From positions 124,001 to 188,000 of the forward strand of contig NZ_NIUC01000003.1 in the NCBI RefSeq assembly GCF_002807035.1: a stretch of 64,000 nucleotides of DNA, written 5' to 3'. Under the pieces are notes generated by a model. That model saw only the letters and a list, made by a program, of their open reading frames with translations, was not told the DNA's origin and did not search any database. The DNA is from Algoriphagus formosus. GTDB lineage: Bacteria > Bacteroidota > Bacteroidia > Cytophagales > Cyclobacteriaceae. The translations under genes and the position numbers were made by a program. How positions within the stretch are numbered: position 1 is the first letter of the stretch; every line of letters begins with the position of its first letter. Of the stretch, positions 1 to 8,012 are shown piece after piece.

Positions 1-490
1 TTCCTCCGGGTCTAAAATATTGAATACTGAAAATGAGTTGAAAAAAGCATTGGAAACGAATCCTAATTATTGTTTGGGAGTAGGGTCCCCGGCTTTTAGA
101 GAATATTTTTTTAAAAAATTTGAATCATTTGGGGGTGAACATTACGCGTTGAAAAGCACAAATAGTGTTTTAATGGGGTCAGATCAAGACTTTGATTTGA
201 TGCCATTTGGCTTCGTAGGCCCAGAGACAGTATTTGGAAAAGGTGTCTTGATTAATTCCCGCGCTAATGTGCATCATCAATGTATAGTAGGTGAATTCTC
301 GGAGTTGGGGCCTGGGTCGATATTATTAGGAGGTGCCAAAGTAGGTAAGCACTGCAGGATAGGTGCAGGTGCTATTTTGTTACCAGGGGTCGAAGTTGGC
401 GATAATGTGATAGTTGGAGCTGGAGCGGTGGTCACCAAGAACTTTAGGAGTAATTCCATTTTGAAAGGTGTACCCGCATCTAATCAATAG
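1..490 (+). CDS. NeuD/PglD-type sugar N-acyltransferase, 5' end outside window
   Basis: The frame is open from base 2 and ends at the TAG at 488-490. A TTG at 20 could be read as a start, but the protein would then lack the N-terminal Rossmann-like UDP-sugar-binding half usual in this family (about 210 residues), so the gene most likely begins upstream. The visible part contains the end of that half, then left-handed beta-helix hexapeptide repeats from about residue 65 (counted from the TTG) to the end. A His-His pair lies at residues 85-86; the second aligns with the catalytic His of PglD. The family transfers an acetyl or other acyl group from acyl-CoA to an amino sugar. It precedes an ABC exporter and the pseudaminic acid genes. 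The substrate is unknown. Confidence 0.8.
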   Translation, partial: SSGSKILNTENELKKALETNPNYCLGVGSPAFREYFFKKFESFGGEHYALKSTNSVLMGSDQDFDLMPFGFVGPETVFGKGVLINSRANVHHQCIVGEFSELGPGSILLGGAKVGKHCRIGAGAILLPGVEVGDNVIVGAGAVVTKNFRSNSILKGVPASNQ

Positions 491-509
491 GGTTTGTGTA
501 TTTATTGAA

Positions 510-2306
510 ATGTCTAAAATTAAATCCTTAATCAAGAAATATCTGATTCATTTCAGCTACTTCTACCATCATCTAGGGTACAGGATTTTTATTGCCTTTT
601 TGCTCAGTTTCACTGTAGGGCTTTTAGATGGTCTTGGCTTAGCAATGTTTTTGCCATTACTACAAATGGTTGACGGAAGTGCTGATGTCAACCCCGAAAC
701 GCTGGGGGGGATGAGCTTTTTGATAGAGTCTATCGAGCTTTTAGGTTTTGAGTTAAATCTTTATTTAGTGCTTGGGATGCTTCTCACTCTTTTTGTATTA
801 AAAGGGGTCATGAAGTTTATGGAGTCATATTATAACGTCCTCACTCAGCAGTATTTTATCCGAAAACTACGTTTTGATAGCTTGAGTGGCTTATCGGATT
901 TTGACTTCAAATCCTTTGTTTTAGCCGACTCTGGCCGAATCCAAAATACTTTAAGTGCCGAGGTAGGAAGAGTTTCCAATGCTTATGCTTTTTACTTTGC
1001 TGCGGTTCAATCCGGAACCTTGGTTTTTGTTTACTTAATCCTTGCCTTTTTTACAGATCCTCAGTTTGCTTTGTTAGTCGCGGTAGGAGGTGGAGCAACC
1101 AATCTCCTGTATAACCGAGTGTATAAGAAAACAAAGGAGACTTCGAAGAAAATCACATCCGGCGGACATACTTTCCAAGGAATGTTAATCCAGAAAGTAG
1201 CTTTTTATAAATATTTAAAGGCAACAGGTTTTATTAAAACATATGAGCTGAGATTGCGTGAGGCAGTAGATTATATTGTAAAAAGTAATAAGAAAATAGG
1301 CTTTTATAATGCTTTGCTTGTGGCAGCAAGAGAGCCTATGGTCATTTTTGTGGTAGTAGTTGTAATCATTGTTCAGGTAAATGTTTTTTCCCAACAATTG
1401 GGTGTCATTATTTTGAGTTTGTTGTTTTTCTATAGGTCTCTGAACTCTTTGGTAATGATGCAGACACAATGGAATGGCTTTTTGAATTTGTCGGGTTCAT
1501 TGGAAAACATGACTGCTTTCATGAAAGAACTCCAGTCACAAAAAGAATCAAACGGAGTGGTACCGTTTGAGAAGTTTGAAGATTCAATTTGCTTAGACAA
1601 TGTTGGCTTCTCTTATGGTAATAAGATGGTTTTGGCTGAAATTGATTTAACAATCAGTAAAAATAAAGCCTATGCATTTGTTGGGGAAAGTGGAAGCGGA
1701 AAGTCAACTTTGGTCAATTTGATAGCCGGATTGATGCCAGTTTCAACTGGATCTATTACTGTAGACGGTGTAAACCTTGAAGAGATTGAAAAATTAAGTT
1801 TCAAGAAGAGAATCGGATATATTGCCCAGGAACCTGTAATTTTTTCGGATACGATATTTAACAACGTAACTCAATGGTCTGAGCCAACTCCTGAAAATCA
1901 AAGAAGGTTTTGGAAAGCATTGGAACAGGCAGCAATTGCTGATTTTGTTCTATCTCTTCCTGAAAAAGAAAACGCCAATTTGGGTTCAGCCGGAATCCTG
2001 ATCAGCGGTGGACAAAAACAGCGCCTTTCGATCGCAAGAGAACTTTTTAAGGATATCGATATTCTCATCATGGATGAAGCAACTTCAGCTTTGGATTCTG
2101 AAACAGAGAAAATAATTCAGGAAAATATTGAAAAATTAAAAGGTAGATACACGCTCCTCATTGTAGCACATAGACTATCTACCATCAAGAGTGCGGATGA
2201 AGTAATTTTATTAAATCATGGACAAATAGAGAATAGGGGCGCTTTTTCCGATTTGATAAAGCGATCTGACTCTTTCCAAAAAATGGTCCAATTACAGGAG
2301 ATATAA
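510..2306 (+). CDS. PglK/MsbA-like ABC exporter, probable lipid-linked saccharide flippase
   Basis: This is a half-transporter of 598 residues with a fused membrane domain (about residues 20-320, several hydrophobic helices) and nucleotide-binding domain. Walker A GESGSGKST is near residue 392, the signature ISGGQKQR near 498, Walker B ILIMDEATSALD near 518 and the His loop VAHRLST near 552. I chose the ATG at 510 because its product begins just like the paralogue at 29132; a start at 468 would overlap the upstream gene and add 14 residues with no counterpart. PglK-type proteins flip undecaprenyl-linked oligosaccharides across the inner membrane. With no Wzx visible here, that role fits. The exact cargo is inferred. 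Confidence 0.85.
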   Translation: MSKIKSLIKKYLIHFSYFYHHLGYRIFIAFLLSFTVGLLDGLGLAMFLPLLQMVDGSADVNPETLGGMSFLIESIELLGFELNLYLVLGMLLTLFVLKGVMKFMESYYNVLTQQYFIRKLRFDSLSGLSDFDFKSFVLADSGRIQNTLSAEVGRVSNAYAFYFAAVQSGTLVFVYLILAFFTDPQFALLVAVGGGATNLLYNRVYKKTKETSKKITSGGHTFQGMLIQKVAFYKYLKATGFIKTYELRLREAVDYIVKSNKKIGFYNALLVAAREPMVIFVVVVVIIVQVNVFSQQLGVIILSLLFFYRSLNSLVMMQTQWNGFLNLSGSLENMTAFMKELQSQKESNGVVPFEKFEDSICLDNVGFSYGNKMVLAEIDLTISKNKAYAFVGESGSGKSTLVNLIAGLMPVSTGSITVDGVNLEEIEKLSFKKRIGYIAQEPVIFSDTIFNNVTQWSEPTPENQRRFWKALEQAAIADFVLSLPEKENANLGSAGILISGGQKQRLSIARELFKDIDILIMDEATSALDSETEKIIQENIEKLKGRYTLLIVAHRLSTIKSADEVILLNHGQIENRGAFSDLIKRSDSFQKMVQLQEI

Positions 2307-2311
2307 ATCAA

Positions 2312-3325
2312 ATGCTAACAGGAAAATCTATATTAATTACCGGGGGTACTGGCTCTCTAGGAAAAGCGCTTACTGAACATATTCTAAAGAAATATCCTGA
2401 TGTGAGAAAACTGATTATTTTTTCTAGGGATGAACAAAAACAGTATCAAATGTCCCTTGAATATCCAAATGAGGAATATCGACAGATACGATTTTTTATT
2501 GGGGATGTTCGAGACAAGGACAGGCTCAAAAGAGCCCTGAAGGATGTAGACTACGTCATTCATGCTGCTGCCATGAAGCATGTTCACATCGCCGAATATA
2601 ATCCAGAGGAATGTGTAAAAACCAATATTGACGGTGCAAGGAATGTAATAGATGCCTGCTTGGAAACTAATGTGGAGCGTGTGGTAGCATTATCTACCGA
2701 CAAAGCTTGTGCTCCGATTAACCTTTATGGAGCAACAAAATTGGCATCCGACAAGCTTTTCGTAGCTGCTAATAATATTAAGGGTTGGAACCCTATTCGA
2801 TTTAGTGTGGTAAGGTATGGTAATGTGATGGGTTCCAATGGTTCTGTTATTCCATTTTTTCTCAATAAAAAGAAGGAAGGGGTACTTCCTATTACAGATC
2901 CAAAGATGACTCGATTTAATATTTCTCTGGAAGGTGGTGTGGAAATGGTCATGCATGCTCTAGAACATGCTTGGGGAGGCGAAATTTTCGTTCCTAAAAT
3001 CCCTTCTTACAGAATAACTGATGTGGCCGAGGCGATTGGTCCAGAGTGTGAGCAGCAAATAGTAGGGATCCGGCCAGGCGAAAAAGTACACGAGGAGATG
3101 ATAACACCCTCTGACTCATTTTATACTTATGATCTGGGAAAGTATTTCACGATTCTACCGAATACTCCGAAATGGAATGTGAATGACTTTATTCAGAAAT
3201 TTGGAGCAAAGAAAGTCCCAGAAGGATTTGCGTATAACTCAGAAACCAATTCGGACTGGGAAAGTGTCCAAAGCTTAAGAGCATTAATCAAGCAACATGT
3301 AGATCCAAATTTCGGCATTCAATGA
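2312..3325 (+). CDS. pseB: UDP-GlcNAc 4,6-dehydratase (inverting), pseudaminic acid step 1
   Basis: This SDR enzyme of 337 residues has the NAD(P)-binding GGTGSLGK at residues 11-18 and the family active site Thr129-Asp130-Lys131 with Tyr139 and Lys143 (YGATK). PseB/FlaA1 converts UDP-GlcNAc to UDP-2-acetamido-2,6-dideoxy-L-arabino-hex-4-ulose in the cytoplasm. The short length and TDK...YxxxK arrangement match PseB rather than the long membrane-bound WbpM/PglF dehydratases. The ATG lies 5 bases after the ABC gene's stop, and the 3' end overlaps pseC by an ATGA. Neighbouring pseC, pseF, pseG and pseI confirm the pathway. Confidence 0.95.
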   Translation: MLTGKSILITGGTGSLGKALTEHILKKYPDVRKLIIFSRDEQKQYQMSLEYPNEEYRQIRFFIGDVRDKDRLKRALKDVDYVIHAAAMKHVHIAEYNPEECVKTNIDGARNVIDACLETNVERVVALSTDKACAPINLYGATKLASDKLFVAANNIKGWNPIRFSVVRYGNVMGSNGSVIPFFLNKKKEGVLPITDPKMTRFNISLEGGVEMVMHALEHAWGGEIFVPKIPSYRITDVAEAIGPECEQQIVGIRPGEKVHEEMITPSDSFYTYDLGKYFTILPNTPKWNVNDFIQKFGAKKVPEGFAYNSETNSDWESVQSLRALIKQHVDPNFGIQ

Positions 3326-4530
3326 ATAAAATTCCATACGGAAGACAACACATCACAGAGGATGATATTCAGGCGGTAGTAGATACTCTGAAATCTGACT
3401 ACCTCACCCAAGGTCCAAGAATCGCTGAATTTGAGCAAGCTTTTGCAGACTATGTAGGTGCAAAGTACGCAGTAGCTGTGTCAAATGGTACGGCTGCCTT
3501 ACATCTGAATGCTATCGCTTTGAATGTTAAACCAGGCGATAAGGTGATCACGACCCCCATTACATTTGTAGCTTCTGCTAATTGTGTAAAGTATTGTGGA
3601 GGGGAGGTGATCTTTGCGGATATAGAACCTGGCACTTATCTTCTTGATATTCGAGAAGTTAGGAGGATTCTCGAGGCTGATATCCATAGAGAGATTAAAG
3701 GGATAATTCCAGTTAATTTTGCTGGCAGAGTAGTCGATATGCAAGCATTTCGGCAATTAGCTGATGAATTTGGTTGTTGGATTATTGAGGATGCCTGTCA
3801 CTCACCTGGAGGCTTTTTTTTGGATAGTGATCAAAAACAAGTGATGTCAGGGTCTGGTCAATATGCAGATTTAGCTATTTTTTCTTTCCATCCGGTCAAG
3901 CATATCGCAGCAGGGGAAGGAGGAATGATAACCACCAACGATGAAAAGCTTTACAAAAAGCTATTGATGCTCCGCACCCATGGGATTACCCGCGATGAAA
4001 ATTTATTTGAAAACTCTTTAGAGTTTGCAAGTGGTAAATCGAACAATGAACAACGAACAACGAGCCTTTCCTATCCTGACTGGTATATGGAAATGCAAGA
4101 ACTTGGCTTTAATTACCGACTGACAGATTTTCAGGCAGCTTTGGGATTGAGCCAGTTGAACAGAGCGGAAGAAGGACTTGAAAGAAGAAGAGAAATTGCT
4201 AAAAACTATCATGAGGCATTTAAAAATAAGTCCTTTATCAAAGGGCAATCAGGGCTGATTGAAGGGCATGCCTATCATTTATATATTCTGGAAGTTGACG
4301 ATAGAATTGGATTATTTAACTACCTCAGGGAAAATAAAATTTTTGCTCAAATACATTACATCCCAGCACATCTCATGCCCTATTATAGACAGTTTGGCTG
4401 GAAGGAAGGAGACCTGCCAAATGCTGAAAAGTACTACAGTCAATGCATAAGTATTCCGATGTTTCCCTCACTCTCGGATGAAGAGCAACGTTTTGTGATG
4501 GATAAAATTGATGATTTTTATAATGGGTGA
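3322..4530 (+). CDS. pseC: UDP-4-amino-4,6-dideoxy-L-AltNAc transaminase, pseudaminic acid step 2
   Basis: This DegT/DnrJ-family PLP enzyme has 402 residues. The PLP lysine is Lys193 in FSFHPVKHIAAGEGG, the typical PseC motif. It aminates the PseB product. It is a little longer than usual because about 15-20 residues (roughly 233-252) are inserted before the conserved QELGFNYRLTD motif. The DNA there carries three copies of a 7-base unit, (c/t)gaacaa, at 4040-4060. Start and stop are translationally coupled to pseB (ATGA) and pseF. Function is secure; whether the insertion matters is not known. Confidence 0.95.
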   Translation: MNKIPYGRQHITEDDIQAVVDTLKSDYLTQGPRIAEFEQAFADYVGAKYAVAVSNGTAALHLNAIALNVKPGDKVITTPITFVASANCVKYCGGEVIFADIEPGTYLLDIREVRRILEADIHREIKGIIPVNFAGRVVDMQAFRQLADEFGCWIIEDACHSPGGFFLDSDQKQVMSGSGQYADLAIFSFHPVKHIAAGEGGMITTNDEKLYKKLLMLRTHGITRDENLFENSLEFASGKSNNEQRTTSLSYPDWYMEMQELGFNYRLTDFQAALGLSQLNRAEEGLERRREIAKNYHEAFKNKSFIKGQSGLIEGHAYHLYILEVDDRIGLFNYLRENKIFAQIHYIPAHLMPYYRQFGWKEGDLPNAEKYYSQCISIPMFPSLSDEEQRFVMDKIDDFYNG

Positions 4531-5200
4531 TCTTTGTATCATTCCAGCTAGAGGAGGAAGTAAGCGGATTCCCAGAAAAAACATCCGTGAATTCCTAGGA
4601 AAACCAATCATAGCATACAGTATTCAGACCGCCTTAGATTCAGGATTGTTCGATGAGGTAATGGTGTCTACCGATGATCTGGAGATTGCCAAAGTTGCAG
4701 AAGATTTTGGGGCCACTGTTCCTTTTTTAAGAAGTAGGGAAAAATCAGATGACTTTTCCCCATTGGCAGAAGTGGTAGAAGAAGTCCTTGAAACATATTT
4801 GTCCGCTGGTAGAACTTTTGAATTCATATGCTGTCTTCTTCCTACATCTCCATTGACTCAGAATTCAGATTTGCTAGATGCTCGCCGATTACTAGAGAGT
4901 TCTAATTTCGATAGTGTAAGGCCAATAGTTCCTTTCTCCTATCCTATTCAGCGTGCATTTCGAATGACAGAAGGCGGCGAGGTAGATTTTTTCTTCTCAG
5001 AATTTTCAAACCATCGTTCCCAGGATCTTGAGAAAGCATATCATGATGCCGGACAGTTTTATTGGTTCAAGGCTCAATCTGGAATGAAAAAAGGCAAAAG
5101 AGGAGCAATAGTTATTTCAGAAAAATATGCTCAGGATATTGATACCCTTGAGGACTGGGAAATGGCTGAATGGAAATTTAAAAATTTAAGGCGAATATGA
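4523..5200 (+). CDS. pseF: CMP-pseudaminic acid cytidylyltransferase
   Basis: The product of 225 residues has the CTP-binding motif of acylneuraminate cytidylyltransferases, IPARGGSKRIPRKN, at residues 7-20. Together with the surrounding Pse genes this points to PseF, which activates pseudaminic acid as CMP-Pse. I chose the ATG at 4523, which overlaps the pseC stop; TTG 4508 and ATG 4511 are in frame but add only a few residues ahead of the conserved beta strand. The 3' end overlaps the next gene by an ATGA, so the CitE-like gene is in the same operon. A second cytidylyltransferase lies at 37377. Confidence 0.93.
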   Translation: MGDLCIIPARGGSKRIPRKNIREFLGKPIIAYSIQTALDSGLFDEVMVSTDDLEIAKVAEDFGATVPFLRSREKSDDFSPLAEVVEEVLETYLSAGRTFEFICCLLPTSPLTQNSDLLDARRLLESSNFDSVRPIVPFSYPIQRAFRMTEGGEVDFFFSEFSNHRSQDLEKAYHDAGQFYWFKAQSGMKKGKRGAIVISEKYAQDIDTLEDWEMAEWKFKNLRRI

Positions 5201-6009
5201 GGTCTTTCTTTTTCATTCCAGCGGGTAATAAAAAGATTTTATCAAAAGCTTCCGCCATCCCTGCTTCTGATATAGTGATTGATCTCGAGGATGCCTTGGG
5301 TAATACTCCCATAGTAGATGCAATCCAAAACCTGAAGGACTATTCAATCACGGATAATTGGTGGGCGAGAATTCCTTCTTCCATCAGAAAAGAGCACCTT
5401 AAAGAGCTGCATACTATAGGATTTAGTAAGTATTTGCTTGCAAAAATTGAATCAAGAGACCAAATAGATGGGTTTATTTCCAATTCAACCAATATCGCCG
5501 TCAAAAATTTATCATTATTGGTGCTCTGCGAAAGCCCGCTTGCTATTGTAAACCTCAGGGAAATAGCCTCTCATCCTGAAGTAGAGGGATTGGGTTTTGG
5601 GAGTCATGATTACTGCCAAGCTGTAGGAATGAGGCATAATTTAGAAAATGTGAATTGGGCTAGACAAAGTGTTTTGAACTATTCGAAAGCATTTCAAAAG
5701 TTTGTAATTGATATTGCTTCCATGAATATTGATGATAAAAATTCCTTTGCTGCTGAGTGTGTAGACGGGAAGGATAAAGGTTTTGATGGGAAGTTTTTGA
5801 TTCATCCCTGGCAGTTGGATTTATTCCAACAGCATTGGAAATTCAATGACGCTGACTTAAAGTTTGCTCTAAAGGTCAAAGAATACATGAATGAAATAGG
5901 TGGTGTTCAAAATTTCTCTGTGGCAAATATTGATGGAAAAGTTGTTGAATTACCCCATTTGGATAGGATAGACTTAATTTTAAAATCAAGTAACTATGGA
6001 GGCCTCTAA
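5197..6009 (+). CDS. CitE/HpcH-family aldolase-lyase, first copy in Pse operon
   Basis: This TIM-barrel protein of 270 residues belongs to the citrate lyase beta / malyl-CoA lyase family. The N-terminal FFIPAGN and DIVIDLEDAL blocks are present, as are the two acidic metal-ligand motifs: Glu in VLCESPLAIVN and Asp in GFGSHDYCQAVG. The family makes or cleaves 3-hydroxyacyl-CoA thioesters, for example acetyl-CoA or propionyl-CoA plus glyoxylate giving malyl-CoA or beta-methylmalyl-CoA. It is coupled to pseF (ATGA) and overlaps the MaoC gene by 14 bases. No such step belongs to the known pseudaminic pathway. I infer that it makes an unusual acyl donor for the sugar; the true substrate is unknown. 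It is more divergent and about 30 residues shorter than the second copy at 6454. Confidence 0.8.
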   Translation: MRSFFFIPAGNKKILSKASAIPASDIVIDLEDALGNTPIVDAIQNLKDYSITDNWWARIPSSIRKEHLKELHTIGFSKYLLAKIESRDQIDGFISNSTNIAVKNLSLLVLCESPLAIVNLREIASHPEVEGLGFGSHDYCQAVGMRHNLENVNWARQSVLNYSKAFQKFVIDIASMNIDDKNSFAAECVDGKDKGFDGKFLIHPWQLDLFQQHWKFNDADLKFALKVKEYMNEIGGVQNFSVANIDGKVVELPHLDRIDLILKSSNYGGL

Positions 6010-6457
6010 GCTTGGCAGTTTTTTCGAAAGTTTTCACGTAGGGGATGTAATAGAGCATTCTCTATCCAAAACCATTTTCGAGAGTGATAATAACCTTTTC
6101 AGTTTATTGACGATGAACCATCACCCGGTTCATCTCAATGCAGATTACGCATCCAAGCAAATTCATGGGAAAATTCTTGTCGTGGGCACCTTGGTATTTA
6201 GCTTAGTAGTGGGAATTACAGTACCGGATATCAGTGGTAAAGCGATAGCAAATCTAAACTATGAGTCGGTGAATCATCTTCATCCCGTTTTTATAGGTGA
6301 TACAATTTATGCCAAAACCGTGATCCTCGAAAAAAGAGAATCCAAATCCCGAAAGGACTCAGGTCTAATCAAAGTAGAAACGACCGGCTTTAATCAAGAT
6401 GGAACAGATGTCTTGAAATTTACTAGAACTGTTTTGGTAAAAAAGGCTCAATCATGA
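5996..6457 (+). CDS. MaoC-like hot-dog dehydratase/hydratase
   Basis: This protein of 153 residues has the MaoC (R)-hydratase-like hot-dog fold, recognised from HHPVHLNADYA around residues 42-52 followed by GKILVVGTLVFSL. Known members hydrate or dehydrate enoyl-/3-hydroxyacyl-CoA, and one subgroup acts on mesaconyl-CoA/beta-methylmalyl-CoA, which are CitE-type products. The catalytic His is retained (His46), but the Asp of the PhaJ motif DxNPxH is Asn41 here. The gene overlaps the CitE-like genes on both sides (14 bases upstream, ATGA downstream), so the three are surely co-expressed. I infer that it acts on the CoA thioester produced by its neighbours. Confidence 0.8.
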   Translation: MEASKLGSFFESFHVGDVIEHSLSKTIFESDNNLFSLLTMNHHPVHLNADYASKQIHGKILVVGTLVFSLVVGITVPDISGKAIANLNYESVNHLHPVFIGDTIYAKTVILEKRESKSRKDSGLIKVETTGFNQDGTDVLKFTRTVLVKKAQS

Positions 6458-7356
6458 AGGATTTTATTCAAGCCCATTTGATGAGAAGTTTGATGTTTGT
6501 TCCAGCGCATCGGGAAAAGTTACTGGAAAGTGCCATCAATCGATCTGCGGACGTGCTTTTGTTGGATTTAGAAGATTCTGTCCAACCAGCTGAAAACAAG
6601 GTCATCGCCAGAAAAAACATCAAGAAGTGGGTTTCTGAAGGAAAATTTACCGACTTTTTGGTTTTTCCCCGAGTCAATGACCGCGAAAGTGGTGAGTTAC
6701 TTCGAGATGCTTATGAATTGACAATAGAAGGAATTCATGGTTTCATGTATCCCAAATCAAAAAAAGGAGAAGATGTTTATTTTTTTGATAAGCTACTGGA
6801 GACTATTGAATACGAAAAAGGTATCCCGGTGGGTACTTTCAAGATTATTCCACTGATAGAAACAGCTGCTGCCGTTCTCAATGCGCAGGAGATTTGCCAG
6901 GCTTCAGATCGGGTAGTTGCCATTGCATATGGCTGTGAAGACTTTATTGCAGATTTAGGAGGGATCCATGATGAAGAAGGCCAAAGTCTATTTACTCCAA
7001 GGGCTCTTATTGCTATGGCAGCTAAGGCACATGGTATCGTTCCAATCGATACGGTACATATTAATGTGCATGACTTGGAAGAACTTGAGCAAAACCTAAG
7101 AGTAGCAAGGAACTTGGGTTTTGAAGGAATGATGGTCTTAAATCCGAAAGAGCTTGAGTTGGTTCATCGATATTTTTCTCCTTCTGCCAAAGAGATAAAA
7201 GATGCTGAAGAGATGCTGGAGCTGGCAGATCAGGCTAAAAGTCAAGGAAACGGGGTGGCCATGATCAATGGGAAATTTATCGGGCCACCAATGATCATAG
7301 CTGCACAAAAGGTCTTAAAGAAAAAAATGCTCATCGAAAAGAAAAACTCAAGGTGA
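6454..7356 (+). CDS. CitE/HpcH-family aldolase-lyase, second copy in Pse operon
   Basis: This second citrate lyase beta/malyl-CoA lyase-like protein has 300 residues and is closer to the family's normal length than the copy at 5197. The blocks MFVPAHREK and DVLLLDLEDSV are followed by the metal-ligand motifs LIETAAAVLNAQEI (Glu) and YGCEDFIADLGG (Asp), and a C-terminal ingredient block VNGK-like INGKFIGPPM. The latter resembles the VDGKMID-type segment near the active site in malyl-CoA lyases and CitE. The start overlaps the MaoC stop (ATGA). The stop overlaps the GTG of the acyltransferase gene, tying the presumed acyl-CoA synthesis directly to an acyl transfer enzyme. Confidence 0.85.
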   Translation: MKDFIQAHLMRSLMFVPAHREKLLESAINRSADVLLLDLEDSVQPAENKVIARKNIKKWVSEGKFTDFLVFPRVNDRESGELLRDAYELTIEGIHGFMYPKSKKGEDVYFFDKLLETIEYEKGIPVGTFKIIPLIETAAAVLNAQEICQASDRVVAIAYGCEDFIADLGGIHDEEGQSLFTPRALIAMAAKAHGIVPIDTVHINVHDLEELEQNLRVARNLGFEGMMVLNPKELELVHRYFSPSAKEIKDAEEMLELADQAKSQGNGVAMINGKFIGPPMIIAAQKVLKKKMLIEKKNSR

Positions 7357-8012
7357 AAAAACTAATAATTATCGGGGGATTTGGAAACGGAACTGTTGTC
7401 CAGTCAACAGTCGAAGATATTAATGAAAAAAATCCAACTTGGAATTTACTTGGCTTCCTGAATGATCGAGAAACAGACCCAATCAATGGCTATCCAGTTC
7501 TTGGTAAAATAGACGCTGAAACGGTTTCCAGGTTTTTGAAAGATCCAGATGTGTATTTTTTCTATTCTTTGATTTCGGTAAAGCTCAATTATAAATTTCT
7601 CGGAAAGCTTCATGATCTTCAGATTCCTCAGCATCGCTTTGCTACATTAATTCATCCAACCGCAGTCATATCTAAATACGCTAAAATTGGTCACGGAACA
7701 TGTATTCAGCCTTTCGTGTCAGTAGGTCCAAATACCCATATTGGAAATCACGTGCAGATATTTGCCCAAGCTCTTGTGGGACACGGAGCGCGATTAGATG
7801 ATTATAGTTATGTAGCAAATAATGCTTGCATAGGAGCGGATGTACATTTGAAGGAAGGGGCATATTTAGGAACAAATGCTACTACTCTAGAGTTTGTGTC
7901 TTTAGGTAAGTGGTCTGTGACGGGAATCGGTACAGTAGTGCTGAAAGATGTTCCAGATTACGCAAAAATGGTCGGAAATCCGGCTCGGCAGATTGGGAGT
8001 GTAGCTGAATGA
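7353..8012 (+). CDS. NeuD/PglD-type sugar N-acyltransferase, likely stands in for PseH
   Basis: The product of 219 residues has the complete family layout: an N-terminal Rossmann-like UDP-sugar-binding half (IIIGGFGNGT at residues 4-13), then a left-handed beta-helix of hexapeptide repeats from about residue 100 and the usual C-terminal GNPARQIG. The expected catalytic His is in the segment LVGHGARLDDYSYVANN. The start is GTG 7353, overlapping the previous stop (GTGA), and the end overlaps pseG (ATGA). No PseH-type GNAT lies between pseC and pseI, so this enzyme is the best candidate for acylating the 4-amino group. The acyl donor may come from the adjacent CitE/MaoC genes. That last point is inference. 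Confidence 0.85.
   Translation: MKKLIIIGGFGNGTVVQSTVEDINEKNPTWNLLGFLNDRETDPINGYPVLGKIDAETVSRFLKDPDVYFFYSLISVKLNYKFLGKLHDLQIPQHRFATLIHPTAVISKYAKIGHGTCIQPFVSVGPNTHIGNHVQIFAQALVGHGARLDDYSYVANNACIGADVHLKEGAYLGTNATTLEFVSLGKWSVTGIGTVVLKDVPDYAKMVGNPARQIGSVAE

Noticed and set aside
277..459. Short open frames on the - strand opposite most genes
   Set aside because: They lie wholly inside well-supported + strand genes, have no family resemblance and no suitable spacing; they mirror the codon structure of the + strand.
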